A DNA stretch of 61,572 bases from positions 1-61,572 of the forward strand of contig JAUMZQ010000015.1 in assembly GCA_030528055.1 (NCBI GenBank). Direction: 5' to 3'. This stretch comes from Streptococcus sp. GTDB taxonomy: Bacteria > Bacillota > Bacilli > Lactobacillales > Streptococcaceae. The first letter of the stretch is position 1. Every line of letters begins with the position of its first letter. Both the position numbers and the translations under genes were made by a program. The notes under the pieces are model-generated. The model had not been told where the DNA came from and did not search any database. It saw only the letters and a program-made list of their open reading frames with translations. Positions 20,026 to 30,527 of the stretch are shown here, piece by piece.

Positions 20026-20466
20026 TTAGGGCATTAATGCTTTTACTTGATGTTCAATATCGTGTGCCACTGCCTGATTTCGACAAATAACCAACAAAGT
20101 ATTGGCACCGGCGACCGTTCCTAAAATCCGATCATCATAGGTATTATCTACTACATTGGCCAAAACCGTTGCTTCGCCTAGACCTGTCCGGAAAACTAAA
20201 GTAAATTCAGCACTGGCAACACTTTGGACATGCTTTGCCAAAAATTCTATCAAATCAACTTTCTCTGTTTCTTGTGCTAAAACATAGTAAGTGAAGCCAT
20301 TCTTTTTGACTTTTGTCAAACCGATTTCACGCAAATCACGCGATAATGTAGTCTGGGTTACAAATATTCCTTGTTCTTCCAAACGATCCTGAATTTCTTT
20401 TTGCGTTCCCAACTTTTCATCTTTAATCATGTTTTTAACTAATTGATGACGCTCTCCTTTTTTCAT
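20026..20466 (-). CDS. argR: Arginine repressor family regulator
   Basis: 146 residues. The N-terminal winged helix contains TLSRDLREIGL. The C-terminal hexamerisation and arginine-binding domain contains GTVAGANTLLVICR, including the usual GT-A-N-T pattern. Controls arginine metabolism by sensing arginine. Divergent from argS, the standard Firmicutes arrangement. Several ArgR paralogues exist in streptococci, so this may be the argS-linked one rather than the regulator of the arc operon. Confidence 0.92.
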   Translation of the reverse strand: MKKGERHQLVKNMIKDEKLGTQKEIQDRLEEQGIFVTQTTLSRDLREIGLTKVKKNGFTYYVLAQETEKVDLIEFLAKHVQSVASAEFTLVFRTGLGEATVLANVVDNTYDDRILGTVAGANTLLVICRNQAVAHDIEHQVKALMP

Positions 20467-20589
20467 TCCAACCTCATTCCTGAATATTTATACTTTAAAT
20501 TATACCAAAAAATTCATTCTATACCAAAAAAATTGAAGATTTCCTATCAAATGTGATAAAATAGTAACAAAAGACTCAAAGGAGCAATT
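20467..20589. promoter_or_regulatory. Divergent argR-argS promoter region
   Basis: For argS, TTGAAG, 18 bp, TAAAAT and then AAAGGAG before the ATG are visible on the plus strand. An ARG-box-like TGAATATTTATACTTT (20481-20496) lies near the argR start, which would allow autoregulation. The box match is loose. Confidence 0.45.
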
Positions 20590-22278
20590 ATGGATACTAA
20601 ACAATTGATCGCTAACGAATTATCAAAGGTTGTTGAAAACCTTGATCAACAAACCATTTTAAATTTATTGGAACAACCAAAAAGTTCGGATTTAGGTGAT
20701 ATCGCTTTTCCTGCTTTTTCTTTGGCAAAGGTTAAACGCAAAGCTCCTCAAATAATAGCTTCTGAAATTGCTGAAAAGATTGATGCGAAGCATTTTGATA
20801 AAGTGGTTGCAACAGGTCCTTATGTCAATTTCTTTCTAAATAAAGCTGAAATTTCTAATCAGGTCATTAAAGATGTCATTCAAAAAGGCAGTGACTATGG
20901 ACAACAAGATGAAGGCAAAGGCAAAAATGTCACGGTTGATCTTTCTGGTCCAAACATTGCTAAGCCATTCTCAGTTGGGCACTTACGTTCAACTGTTATC
21001 GGAGATGCCCTTTCTAATATTTTCCAAAAAGTTGGTTACAACACCATTAAAATCAATCACTTGGGAGATTGGGGAAAACAGTTTGGCTTGCTCATGGTCG
21101 CCTATAAAAAATGGAGTACTAAAGAAATTGTTGAGGCCAATCCAATTGATGAATTACTAAAATTGTATATTCGTATCAATGCTGAAATTGAAAAAGATCC
21201 TGCTTTAGATGAGGAAGGTCGTCTATGGTTCAAAAAATTAGAAGACGGTGACCCTGAAGCAACAGAGTTATGGCAATGGTTCCGTGATGAAAGTTTAGTT
21301 GAATTCAACCGTATTTATCAACTTCTCGGTGTGGAATTTGACAGTTTCAATGGTGAAGCTTTCTACAATGACAAAATGGATGAAACAATTGATATCCTTG
21401 AAGATAAAGGTTTGCTCGAAGAGTCTAAAGGAGCAAGTATTGTCAACCTAGATGATGTTAATCTGCCACCAGCTATGATTAAAAAGTCAGACGGTGCTAC
21501 TCTCTATATTACTCGAGATATTGCTACAGCAATATACCGAGCACGCACTTATAATTTTGCAAAGAACATCTATGTTGTTGGTCAAGAACAGTCCAATCAC
21601 TTTAGACAACTAAAAGCTGTTTTGAAGAAAATGGGGTTTGATTGGGTTGATGATATGACGCACATAGCTTTCGGTTTAGTAACTAAAAATCGTCAAAAAT
21701 TATCTACTCGTAAAGGGAACATTATCCTCCTTGAACCAACTCTTCAAGAAGCTATCAATCGAGCTAAATCTCAAATTGAAGCTAAAAACCCTGACTTAGA
21801 AAATAAAGAAGCCGTTGCACATGCTGTTGGTGTTGGTGCCGTTAAATTTTACGATTTGAAAACCGATCGACGCAATGGTTACGACTTTGACCTTGAAGCA
21901 ATGGTTTCCTTTGAAGGAGAAACTGGACCATATATCCAATATGCCTATGCCCGCATTCAATCTATTTTACGAAAAGCAAAATTTGAGCCTAATTTGGATA
22001 CCACATACAGCCTAAATGATGCGGAAAGTTGGGAAATTATCAAACTTCTTCAAGACTTTGCTCGCGTTATCAAACGAGCTTCTGATAACTACGATCCTTC
22101 TCTTATCGCGAAATATGCGATTAGTTTAGCCCAAGCTTTTAATAAATACTACGCTCATACTCGTATTTTAGATGATAGCCCTGAACGAGACAGCAGACTA
22201 GCTCTTAGTTATTCTACTGCTATCGTTCTTAAAGAGTCTCTCCGTATCCTCGGTGTAGACACCCCAGAAAAAATGTAA
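20590..22278 (+). CDS. argS: Arginyl-tRNA synthetase
   Basis: 562 residues. Charges tRNA-Arg. Class I HIGH-type motif FSVGHLRST (about residues 127-135) follows the [10 protein letters not shown] block. The KMSK-like loop is KLSTRKGN, and the C-terminal DALR domain contains [12 protein letters not shown]. Length is normal. Single gene ending in a strong terminator. Confidence 0.96.
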   Translation: MDTKQLIANELSKVVENLDQQTILNLLEQPKSSDLGDIAFPAFSLAKVKRKAPQIIASEIAEKIDAKHFDKVVATGPYVNFFLNKAEISNQVIKDVIQKGSDYGQQDEGKGKNVTVDLSGPNIAKPFSVGHLRSTVIGDALSNIFQKVGYNTIKINHLGDWGKQFGLLMVAYKKWSTKEIVEANPIDELLKLYIRINAEIEKDPALDEEGRLWFKKLEDGDPEATELWQWFRDESLVEFNRIYQLLGVEFDSFNGEAFYNDKMDETIDILEDKGLLEESKGASIVNLDDVNLPPAMIKKSDGATLYITRDIATAIYRARTYNFAKNIYVVGQEQSNHFRQLKAVLKKMGFDWVDDMTHIAFGLVTKNRQKLSTRKGNIILLEPTLQEAINRAKSQIEAKNPDLENKEAVAHAVGVGAVKFYDLKTDRRNGYDFDLEAMVSFEGETGPYIQYAYARIQSILRKAKFEPNLDTTYSLNDAESWEIIKLLQDFARVIKRASDNYDPSLIAKYAISLAQAFNKYYAHTRILDDSPERDSRLALSYSTAIVLKESLRILGVDTPEKM

Positions 22279-22297
22279 AACTTTCAGTTTAAGTCTT

Positions 22298-22327
22298 AGA
22301 GAGAACAGGATCTGTTCTCTCTTTTTT
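22298..22327 (+). terminator. Terminator after argS
   Basis: AGAGAGAACAG-GAT-CTGTTCTCTCT, a perfect 11-bp stem, followed by six Ts. Confidence 0.9.
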
Positions 22328-22397
22328 GTTGTTCAAGTTTATCCTAATGAGATAAGAGAAATTGCTTCAATCTTTATCATAAAATTATCTAATCACG

Positions 22398-22444
22398 CTG
22401 ATAAAAAATATGTATTAGTCAAAAAACTGGGGACATGATATGAT
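22398..22444 (+). promoter_or_regulatory. Promoter with LysR-type dyad upstream of the sulfur-amino-acid genes
   Basis: TTAGTC (22415-22420), 18 bp, TATGAT (22439-22444) form a plausible promoter. Just before and over the -35 lies an imperfect dyad, CTGATA ... TATTAG (22398-22418), containing ATA-N9-TAT as in LysR-type binding sites. CmbR/MetR-type LysR regulators control cystine and methionine genes in streptococci, so one of them may act here. This is inferred from pattern and context. Confidence 0.4.
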
Positions 22445-22471
22445 TAAAAACATCAAATCAAGGAGAATGCA

Positions 22472-23611
<1,140 letters not shown>

Positions 23612-23623
23612 AGGAGAATCTAT

Positions 23624-24430
23624 ATGAAAAAATTAACACTATGGACAATAACTATTATCGCCAGTATTTTACTGGTAGCTTGTGCCTCAACTCAAAAAAA
23701 GGAAACAAATAGCACAAGCTCATTATTAACAAAAATCAAGAAAAAGGGAGTTCTCAAAATCGGAACAGAAGGTACCTATGCTCCTTACACCTATCATGAT
23801 GCTAGCGGTAAGTTAGTTGGCTACGATGTGGAAGTCGCAGAAAAAGTAGCGGAAAAACTTGGAGTAAAAGCTGAATTTATTGAAACTGAATGGGATTCCA
23901 TTATAGCTGGACTGGATGCTGGTCGATTTGATGTCATTGCCAATCAAGTAGGTATTACAGATGAACGAAACGAAAAATATGATTTTTCAACACCTTACAC
24001 TTACATCTACGGAGCAGTCATCACTTCTAAAGATAATACTGACATCAAAACATTTAGTGATGCGAATGGGAAAAAGTCTGCCAACAGTTTAACAAGTAAT
24101 TGGGCAGAAATTGCTAAAGAAAAAGGAGCAGAAATTGTTGGAGTGGATGGTTTTCAGCAAGCAATTGAATTAATTGCCTCAAAACGTGCCGATTTAACCA
24201 TCAATGATAATGTGGCTTATCTAGATTATGTGAAGCAACATCCAGATGCACCTATTAAGGTAGTTACCTTGTCAGAAGAGGCACAAGGAACAGCTCTCCC
24301 AGTTGTTAAAGGCAATGAAGATTTGGTTAAAGCTATTAATCAAGCCTTAAAAGAATTAGATGAAGAGGGGACACTAACCGAACTATCAAAGAAATACTTT
24401 GGTGAAGATGTTTCACATCCTAAAAAGTAG
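23624..24430 (+). CDS. Cystine/amino-acid ABC transporter substrate-binding lipoprotein
   Basis: 268 residues. The signal peptide ends in a lipobox (LLVAC). The mature protein is a family-3 periplasmic-type binding protein: GVLKIGTEGTYAPYTYHD, GYDVEVAEKVAEKLG and ANQVGITDERNEKYDFSTPY. These motifs and the trans-sulfuration neighbour point to cystine or a related sulfur amino acid (TcyA-like), though other polar amino acids are possible. It begins 12 bp after the distal stop of the broken lyase gene with AAGGAG, so it is in that operon. Confidence 0.85.
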   Translation: MKKLTLWTITIIASILLVACASTQKKETNSTSSLLTKIKKKGVLKIGTEGTYAPYTYHDASGKLVGYDVEVAEKVAEKLGVKAEFIETEWDSIIAGLDAGRFDVIANQVGITDERNEKYDFSTPYTYIYGAVITSKDNTDIKTFSDANGKKSANSLTSNWAEIAKEKGAEIVGVDGFQQAIELIASKRADLTINDNVAYLDYVKQHPDAPIKVVTLSEEAQGTALPVVKGNEDLVKAINQALKELDEEGTLTELSKKYFGEDVSHPKK

Positions 24431-24438
24431 GAGTTGTT

Positions 24439-25098
24439 ATGACAGACAGATTATGGCAAATTATTTTTGATTCCTTTAGTCAGATACTGATACCCGGACT
24501 ATTAGTGACCATTCCATTAACAATTCTTGCTTTTACATTCGGTTTGATGATTGCCGTTTTCACTGCTCTGATACAAATTGCGCAGATTCCTATTTTAAAA
24601 ACTGCAGCACGATTTTATATTTGGCTAATTCGAGGAACTCCTCTTCTAGTTCAACTCTATGTTATTTTTTATGGCTTACCGAGTTTGGGCATTGTACTAG
24701 ATGCTTTCCCATCAGCTGTTTTCGTATTTTCTATCAACACTGGAGCGTATGCAGCTGAAACAATCCGAGCATCCATTGAATCCGTTCCAAAGGGACAATT
24801 GGAAGCCAGCTATTGTATCGGACTAACCTTTTCACAAGCCATGCGACGAATCATTCTTCCTCAAGCTTTCCGTGTAGCTTTTCCTCCTTTGTCTAATTCT
24901 TTGATTAGCTTGGTAAAAGACACTTCATTAGCAGCCAACATCACCGTTTTAGAGATGTTCATGACCACCCAACAAATCGCTGCAAGAACCTATGAACCCT
25001 TTGCCTTATATTGTGAAGTGGGGTTGATTTACTTACTATTTTCAACTGTTCTTACCAAACTACAGGCTTACGGAGAACAAAAGTTAAAGACCTATTAA
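24439..25098 (+). CDS. Amino-acid ABC transporter permease (TcyB-like)
   Basis: 219 residues with about five membrane helices. The permease EAA-like loop is EASYCIGLTFSQAMRRIILPQAFR. It shares family with cystine and glutamine permeases. It follows the binding protein by 8 bp and is followed by a terminator, so the operon ends without its own ATP-binding subunit. That subunit must come from elsewhere. Confidence 0.87.
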   Translation: MTDRLWQIIFDSFSQILIPGLLVTIPLTILAFTFGLMIAVFTALIQIAQIPILKTAARFYIWLIRGTPLLVQLYVIFYGLPSLGIVLDAFPSAVFVFSINTGAYAAETIRASIESVPKGQLEASYCIGLTFSQAMRRIILPQAFRVAFPPLSNSLISLVKDTSLAANITVLEMFMTTQQIAARTYEPFALYCEVGLIYLLFSTVLTKLQAYGEQKLKTY

Positions 25099-25107
25099 TT
25101 ATCCATT

Positions 25108-25143
25108 AAAAAACTCCGCCCAATAAAAAGGACGGAGTTTTTT
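25108..25143 (+). terminator. Terminator after the transporter operon
   Basis: AAAAAACTCCG ... CGGAGTTTTTT, a stem flanked by A and T runs on both sides. It could serve both strands. The downstream gene on the minus strand ends at 25216. Confidence 0.85.
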
Positions 25144-25215
25144 GAACATATCTATGATAAACTTCATAATCTCTGTTGAAACAAGCACACAATTCATCCA
25201 AATAAAAGGAGAAAT

Positions 25216-25743
25216 TTACTTGGTATAGATTGCTTTCTTTTTGGCTGAAAAAAGAGAGCTTTTCTCTATTAAAAATGCCTCCAAGCCATCGCTAGCATGT
25301 TGTTTTTCTATAATATAAAACTGCTTGGGAGTAATCTTCAAATAGATGATTTCTGGTGTTAGAATAACTTGATGGCATTCATCATAGACGATCGTTATAG
25401 TCGAACTAGAAGTTGTAACAACAACAGTGTCTTCGTAAAATTGATAATGACAAATCTGGTTAGCAAACTGTTTTGATTGTTCGTAATATTTTTTTACACT
25501 TCTCATCAAAAAATAATGCATCGCTACAGGAATTAAAGCACTGATCAATAGCCACAGTATTCCTAAAATAACCGGATTAATCTCCAGAGACATATTGACT
25601 AGTATAGCTACTAAAACACAAGATATTTCAACTAGGGCTATAATTTCCAGTTTTATTTTCCTAGATATCGTTAACGTTGTTTTCTTGCAGATATCCAATG
25701 TTATTATCGTTTTAGCAGTGTATAAAGGGACTATTTTGTTCAT
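25216..25743 (-). CDS. YcxB-like membrane protein, copy 2 of a tandem pair
   Basis: 175 residues. Two adjacent membrane helices (about residues 35-80) split a small N-terminal region from a C-terminal YcxB-type domain: FYEDTVVVTTSSSTITIVYDE ... IIYLKITPKQFYIIEKQ. It ends in LIEKSSLFSAKKK, almost identical to the end of the gene just upstream. The start has AAGGAG. Function of the family is unknown; the gene pair arose by local duplication. Confidence 0.75.
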   Translation of the reverse strand: MNKIVPLYTAKTIITLDICKKTTLTISRKIKLEIIALVEISCVLVAILVNMSLEINPVILGILWLLISALIPVAMHYFLMRSVKKYYEQSKQFANQICHYQFYEDTVVVTTSSSTITIVYDECHQVILTPEIIYLKITPKQFYIIEKQHASDGLEAFLIEKSSLFSAKKKAIYTK

Positions 25744-25770
25744 TTTACTCCTTGATAGAATGTGTTTATA

Positions 25771-26289
25771 TTATTGTACATGAATAATTTTCTTTTTGGC
25801 TGAAAAAAGAGAGCTTTTCTCTATTAAAAATTTCTCCAAACCCTCGCTAGAGTGTTGTTTTTCTATAGTATAAAACTGTTTAGAATTAATCATCAGATAA
25901 ATGGCTTCAGGCGTTAAAACGACTTGATAGAATTCTTCATAAGCTATTGTTGCAGTTGAACTTGAAAGCGTAATAACTGTATTATCTTCATAAAATTGAT
26001 AGTAATAGGTTTTCCCCGCAATTATTTTTGAATACTTGTATTGTTTTTTTATATCTCTTATAGAAGAATAATAGATTAGTATCGGAAAAATAACACTGAG
26101 GATTAAAGAAATCAAACCTAATATTAGTTGATCAGTTCTTATCAATGTGAGGGATAATCCGACAAACATAAGTCCTATAGCAATCAACAATCTACACAGC
26201 TTCTTTTTAGATAACGCTAAAGCTGATTTTTTATAAATATCTAGCGTCATTGTTGTTTCAGCAGTATATAGTGGTTGTGTTTCATTCAT
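25771..26289 (-). CDS. YcxB-like membrane protein, copy 1 of a tandem pair
   Basis: 172 residues, colinear with its downstream neighbour: MNE-QPLYTAETTMTLDI against MNK-VPLYTAKTIITLDI, two membrane helices in the same place, and the C-terminal YcxB domain FYEDNTVITLSSSTATIAYEE ending LIEKSSLFSAKKK. TGGAG lies upstream of the ATG, and a minus-strand TATACT is about 40 bp before it. The two genes are 27 bp apart and share a transcript. Confidence 0.75.
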   Translation of the reverse strand: MNETQPLYTAETTMTLDIYKKSALALSKKKLCRLLIAIGLMFVGLSLTLIRTDQLILGLISLILSVIFPILIYYSSIRDIKKQYKYSKIIAGKTYYYQFYEDNTVITLSSSTATIAYEEFYQVVLTPEAIYLMINSKQFYTIEKQHSSEGLEKFLIEKSSLFSAKKKIIHVQ

Positions 26290-26374
26290 CTCTGTTCTCC
26301 ATATAATATCTTACTATTTAGTATAACAAATTTTTGTGCATTATTCTTCTAAAAATATATTTTTTCTATAAAAA

Positions 26375-26530
26375 AGACTGCCTGATTGGGCAGCCTTTTG
26401 GGAGATTATTATGAAAAAGTTTAGGATTCGCTGTCTATCCGACAGCTACACCAAATAAAGTTAGGAGGTCTTTATTTGATGAAATCAGTATAACGCTCCT
26501 AACTTAAAATTTACTTAAAGAAAAACTATT
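26375..26530 (-). ncRNA. Structured non-coding region ending in a strong terminator (possible small RNA or 3' UTR of the aga operon)
   Basis: Between galM and the YcxB pair, 294 bp lack a convincing long gene but hold three stems in a row. These are AAGTTAGGAG ... CTCCTAACTT (26461-26510 area), GCTGTC-GGATA-GACAGC (about 26432-26448) and GGCTGCC-CAATC-AGGCAGTC followed by six Ts on the minus strand (about 26372-26400). The last is a clear minus-strand terminator. The whole could be the galM 3' end or an independent small RNA. On the plus strand a 15-codon ORF (26411-26458, MKKFRIRCLSDSYTK) with GGGAG also fits, so the direction is not settled. Confidence 0.4.
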
Positions 26531-26583
26531 TCTAAATAATTTTTTTCACTAATCTCTCCATCGTCTAAAAAATTTTATCTATC

Positions 26584-27624
26584 TTATTCTTTAACTACGG
26601 CATGATAAATAGTTTGACTCTTAAATATTTGATTAGCTTTTAAAATAACACTTTCTTTTTGATCGCTATGGATAGCATCTGGCAAGGCTTGAGTCTCTAG
26701 CGCCAAACCATTATGTCGTTTCATGGTTTGACCATTTAATTTTACCTTTTCATCTAAGAAGTTAGCTGAATACACTACTAAACAAGGGGCATCTGTCTGA
26801 ACAGTAAGGAGACGACCTGATTTTTCCTCAAAAAGTGTGGTTGCATTTTCACAATCTTTTTTCAATTCAAACGGATGATCCAATCCTGACACCAAGCGAA
26901 TTTGTTCATCATCTGATTCAAATAAATCCTTTAAAAGAACCCCTTGGCGTAACTTTTGTGCAAAAGAAGCTTCTTTATCAATTGTTTTTGAAGGAACCCC
27001 ATCCGCAGCGATTGAGTAAACTCCTTCATTATTTAGTTGAAACATATGTTGGTCAATAGGAGTGTTCCAGTCACCAGTTAGATTGAAATAACTATGATTG
27101 GTTGGATTGACTAAAGTGTCTTGATCCGTTTCAATTACGTAGGATACCTTCACCTGTCCTTTTTCTGTTAAGACATAAGATATCCAGATTTTGAGATTTG
27201 CAGGAAAACCTCCCGCACCATCTGAACGTTCCGTATAAAAAGTTATTCCTTGATTGCTCACAGTTTCCACTTGAAAGAGAGCACTATCCCAACCTGTCGA
27301 ACCACTGTGATTGCAGTTTCTTCCATTGTTTTGCTCAAGCTGATAGGATAAACCATTTAACTCAAAAGTAGCTCCTGCAATACGACCTGCAACAGGGCCA
27401 ATACTAGCACCATATTTAGGGCTGTTGTCTGGATAAGACTCAAATTTTTCAAAACCAAGAACAATATTTGTGAAATTTCCCTTTTTATCTGGTGTTACAT
27501 ATTCTAATATCGTAGCACCATAATTCATTACTTTTAATTGATAGCCTATTTCATTTTCAAAAGTATAGGCTAAAACGTCCTGCCCATTTATACTTCCAAA
27601 AGAGTTTTCTTTATACGTTTTCAT
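26584..27624 (-). CDS. galM: Aldose 1-epimerase (mutarotase)
   Basis: 346 residues. Interconverts alpha and beta anomers of galactose and glucose. NGRNCNHSG, TNHSYFNLTG (catalytic His) and GLALETQALPDA (catalytic Glu) are present. Last gene of the bgaC-PTS-agaS-lacD-galM operon. Galactose released by the GH35 enzyme would need this step. Confidence 0.93.
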   Translation of the reverse strand: MKTYKENSFGSINGQDVLAYTFENEIGYQLKVMNYGATILEYVTPDKKGNFTNIVLGFEKFESYPDNSPKYGASIGPVAGRIAGATFELNGLSYQLEQNNGRNCNHSGSTGWDSALFQVETVSNQGITFYTERSDGAGGFPANLKIWISYVLTEKGQVKVSYVIETDQDTLVNPTNHSYFNLTGDWNTPIDQHMFQLNNEGVYSIAADGVPSKTIDKEASFAQKLRQGVLLKDLFESDDEQIRLVSGLDHPFELKKDCENATTLFEEKSGRLLTVQTDAPCLVVYSANFLDEKVKLNGQTMKRHNGLALETQALPDAIHSDQKESVILKANQIFKSQTIYHAVVKE

Positions 27625-27643
27625 GCAAACCCCTATCTATAAT

Positions 27644-28681
27644 TTAAAAGTCTCGAACCTGCCATTTGCGATCTTCAAAAGGAAGATCAATTTTATTTAC
27701 CCAAGAAACTGCTGTCTCACTCAAAACTTGATTCAGATTTTCAATATTTTGACATCCTTCTGTATCAAGCCATGATTTAGCCGCTTCAATTCCTTGATTA
27801 GCAAAAATAGTGACAGCTTCCTTCCAAGTAGCTCGTCCACAAAGTACCCCGTTAAATTGTGACTCTGATTCATGTGCTAGCTTTAAAGTTTCTTGGAAAA
27901 GCTCTGCACTCACACCTGCACTGAGAAAGATAAATGGAAGATAAGTTGCTTCAGACTGTTCTTTAAAGAATGATTTAGCTTCCTCCACAGTATAAACTGG
28001 GTCTACACCTTCTTTTGTATAGCCTTGGACAAAATTCATATTAACTGGTACTTCCACTTTCAATACATCAACATGATAGCGAGGGTTAGAAAACAACTTC
28101 ATTGCTTCATTTACCTTATGTGGTTTTAGTTTAGCATAATCTGCATCCAATACGCTAGTACTTTTTGCATCGTAAGTTAAAATTTCAAGAAAGAATGGAA
28201 TATCTTCTGCTAGGCACTCGCTACCAACTCGCTCCACCCAAGCATGTTTTATATCATTGATTTCTGTACTATCATCAATATCATAATAAATTAAAACCTT
28301 TACTGCATCCCCTCCTAGCTCTTTCACTCGTTTGGCTGACCAATTAGGTAACAAATCTGGTAGACGTCCTTCTGATGATGCATCATATCCTGTCTTCTCA
28401 TAAGCAACAATCAATCCACAATCTTTGGAACGTAACTTACTAGCTGAAATTCCATACTCTGGATCCAATAAAATAGAGCTAGCTTTCGGTGTCAACTGGC
28501 TGGATATCAATTCTTTGAATTGAATCAAGGCTTGATCCCCAGAAAGTGCGTGTTCTCCACTTGCCAACATTTTTTTCAATGAGCCTCTTTGGTCAATAGC
28601 CAAGGCACCAATAATTCCTTGCTCATTTGATAAATTTTTTAAGTGAGCAACCTTTCCATGACTGATTTTTAATTTTTCCAT
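27644..28681 (-). CDS. lacD: Tagatose 1,6-bisphosphate aldolase, LacD type
   Basis: 345 residues. A class I aldolase that cleaves tagatose 1,6-bisphosphate to dihydroxyacetone phosphate and glyceraldehyde 3-phosphate. [25 protein letters not shown] and [14 protein letters not shown] (Schiff-base Lys region) match LacD. Its ATG overlaps the agaS stop as TAATG. No tagatose-6-phosphate kinase is in this operon. It gives a route for tagatose-6-phosphate made by AgaS. Confidence 0.9.
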   Translation of the reverse strand: MEKLKISHGKVAHLKNLSNEQGIIGALAIDQRGSLKKMLASGEHALSGDQALIQFKELISSQLTPKASSILLDPEYGISASKLRSKDCGLIVAYEKTGYDASSEGRLPDLLPNWSAKRVKELGGDAVKVLIYYDIDDSTEINDIKHAWVERVGSECLAEDIPFFLEILTYDAKSTSVLDADYAKLKPHKVNEAMKLFSNPRYHVDVLKVEVPVNMNFVQGYTKEGVDPVYTVEEAKSFFKEQSEATYLPFIFLSAGVSAELFQETLKLAHESESQFNGVLCGRATWKEAVTIFANQGIEAAKSWLDTEGCQNIENLNQVLSETAVSWVNKIDLPFEDRKWQVRDF

Positions 28682-29865
28682 TAGTTTTTCTCCTCTATCT
28701 CTATAAATGGGTGAATCACAACACCTTGAACAACACGGTTTACAGTTCCTGTAGGGGACGGAGTATCTGGACGATTTTTTACTTTCAGAGAAGTCAACAA
28801 AGCAAACAGCTGAGCGTAAACAATATATGGGAAAACACGATAAACATCATCCGCCAGAACTTCACCAGATAACTCTACTTCCTTAACAGTATCAATATTT
28901 TCTTTTTGATGTGTGATATAAACCGTTTTACGTGCAATCTGATCTCCCGCCACCTCACGCAACAAATCCAAATCATAAAGTTTAGTATAAGTATCTGTAG
29001 AGCCAAATAACAAAACAATTGTATCTGGATCAATCAATGATTTTGGTCCATGACGGAAACCAACAGGGCTTTCATACATTGTTGCAATTTGTCCTGCTGT
29101 CAACTCAAGGATTTTCAACTGAGCTTCGTGCGCCAAGCCAAAGAAAGGTCCTGCTCCCAGATAAATAACACGGTTATAATCTATATCCACCAATTCTTGA
29201 ATGTCAGATGCCTGTTTCAATACTTCTTGAGTCAAAGAAATAAGCCCTGAAACTCTTGACTCTTTCTCCTCAATTGACTTTTTATCAAAGACTAACAGAG
29301 CTGTCAGCATCATAGAACTAAAACTAGAAGTCATTGCAAAACCAACATCATTTGAAGCAGAAGGTTGAAGCAAAAGTAAATTTCGTTCATCATCTTTAGC
29401 TTGTTGGGCTAATTTCCCTTCAGCTGCACAAGTAATAGTCACTTGATACAGGTTATCAACTATTTTTTTTGCAAGATCCACTGCTGCAACACTCTCAGGT
29501 GAATTCCCACTTCGTGCAAAAGAGACCAATACTGTTGGAACTTCTTTGTGTAAGTACGCGTTTGGATCAGCAACTAAATCTGTTGTAGCTATCGCATTAA
29601 TATTCCATTGACGCTCGTCATATATCTTTTTAAAATACGGAACCAAAGCATCTCCTACATATGCTGAAGAACCCGCTCCAGTAAAAATCAATTTCACATA
29701 TGTATGTGCTTCTTCAATTTTATTTAAAAATGAATGAATTTCTTCTTCTCTTTTTTTGTAGCTGTCAAATGCTTCTTGCCAGACTTCTGGTTGCTGGTAA
29801 ATTTCTCTAGCAGTATGAATAGCTCCTAATTCAACTAATGTTTCCTCACTATAATTTAACATCAT
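28681..29865 (-). CDS. agaS: AgaS-type SIS-domain sugar-phosphate isomerase/deaminase
   Basis: 394 residues with two SIS domains: [14 protein letters not shown] and [19 protein letters not shown] in the first, [18 protein letters not shown] and [15 protein letters not shown] in the second. AgaS proteins convert galactosamine-6-phosphate to tagatose-6-phosphate. This fits the N,D-hexosamine-type PTS upstream and LacD downstream. A 248-bp gap separates it from the EIIA gene. Confidence 0.9.
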   Translation of the reverse strand: MMLNYSEETLVELGAIHTAREIYQQPEVWQEAFDSYKKREEEIHSFLNKIEEAHTYVKLIFTGAGSSAYVGDALVPYFKKIYDERQWNINAIATTDLVADPNAYLHKEVPTVLVSFARSGNSPESVAAVDLAKKIVDNLYQVTITCAAEGKLAQQAKDDERNLLLLQPSASNDVGFAMTSSFSSMMLTALLVFDKKSIEEKESRVSGLISLTQEVLKQASDIQELVDIDYNRVIYLGAGPFFGLAHEAQLKILELTAGQIATMYESPVGFRHGPKSLIDPDTIVLLFGSTDTYTKLYDLDLLREVAGDQIARKTVYITHQKENIDTVKEVELSGEVLADDVYRVFPYIVYAQLFALLTSLKVKNRPDTPSPTGTVNRVVQGVVIHPFIEIEEKN

Positions 29866-30113
29866 ACTATTTTTCCTTTTCCTATATAAAATAGTTTACA
29901 ATCTTTAATTAAACAAATCACTATCTAAGGCATTCTTCTATATCAATAACAAATGAACACATTATAGATTAAAAGAGTGGAACATCTCCCACTCTCCTAA
30001 TCGTATGTCACGATACTTTTATGACCACTTTACTGACGAATAACATTCAGATATATCAGTCAAAAGAAAGTAGCTATTATTTCAAATAATGATACTATCG
30101 CCAAAATCTTTTA
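29866..30113 (-). promoter_or_regulatory. Gap in the aga operon: hairpin and possible cre
   Basis: Reading the minus strand, AGAGTGG-GAGATGTT-CCACTCT is followed by four Ts (29968-29995), an internal terminator or attenuator between the PTS genes and agaS. Just before agaS lies TTGTAAACTATTTTA, 13 of 15 against a degenerate cre and similar to the cre at bgaC. This layout would uncouple the expression of PTS and catabolic genes. No gene is seen here. Confidence 0.45.
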
Positions 30114-30515
30114 TCAATCCTCATCCTCTACCAGTTCAGACAAAACATCGTTCACTTTAACAATAGCAGTGCGCGATTGTTCCACATAATTCACTTCTGA
30201 ACCAATCAAGGAAGCATTGATAAACTCTATGACCATTGGTAAATTCATCCCTGCATAAAGCTCAATTTCCTTACCTTCTAGAATGAAACGACTAATAACA
30301 TTGCATGGTGTTCCACCTAAAAGATCTGAAAAGACGAGATAGTCATCTAGATCTTGAACTGTATCCAAAAATTTCTTAGAAAACTCCTCTGGTCCTTCTT
30401 CTGGTAAAAGAGGAACAGCATGAATATTTTCTTGGGGACCCATAATCATCTCTGCTGTATTTTTTAACTCTTCACAAAAGCGACCATGGCTAACGAGTAA
30501 TAATTGTTTAGACAT
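30114..30515 (-). CDS. PTS EIIA, mannose family (AgaF-like)
   Basis: 133 residues. MSKQLLLVSHGRFCEEL carries the phospho-accepting His10. SDLLGGTPCNVISR is the family's second conserved block. Takes phosphate from HPr and passes it to EIIB. It lies 12 bp downstream of EIID, the last of four PTS genes. Confidence 0.93.
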   Translation of the reverse strand: MSKQLLLVSHGRFCEELKNTAEMIMGPQENIHAVPLLPEEGPEEFSKKFLDTVQDLDDYLVFSDLLGGTPCNVISRFILEGKEIELYAGMNLPMVIEFINASLIGSEVNYVEQSRTAIVKVNDVLSELVEDED

Positions 30516-30527
30516 GTTTCTCCTTTT

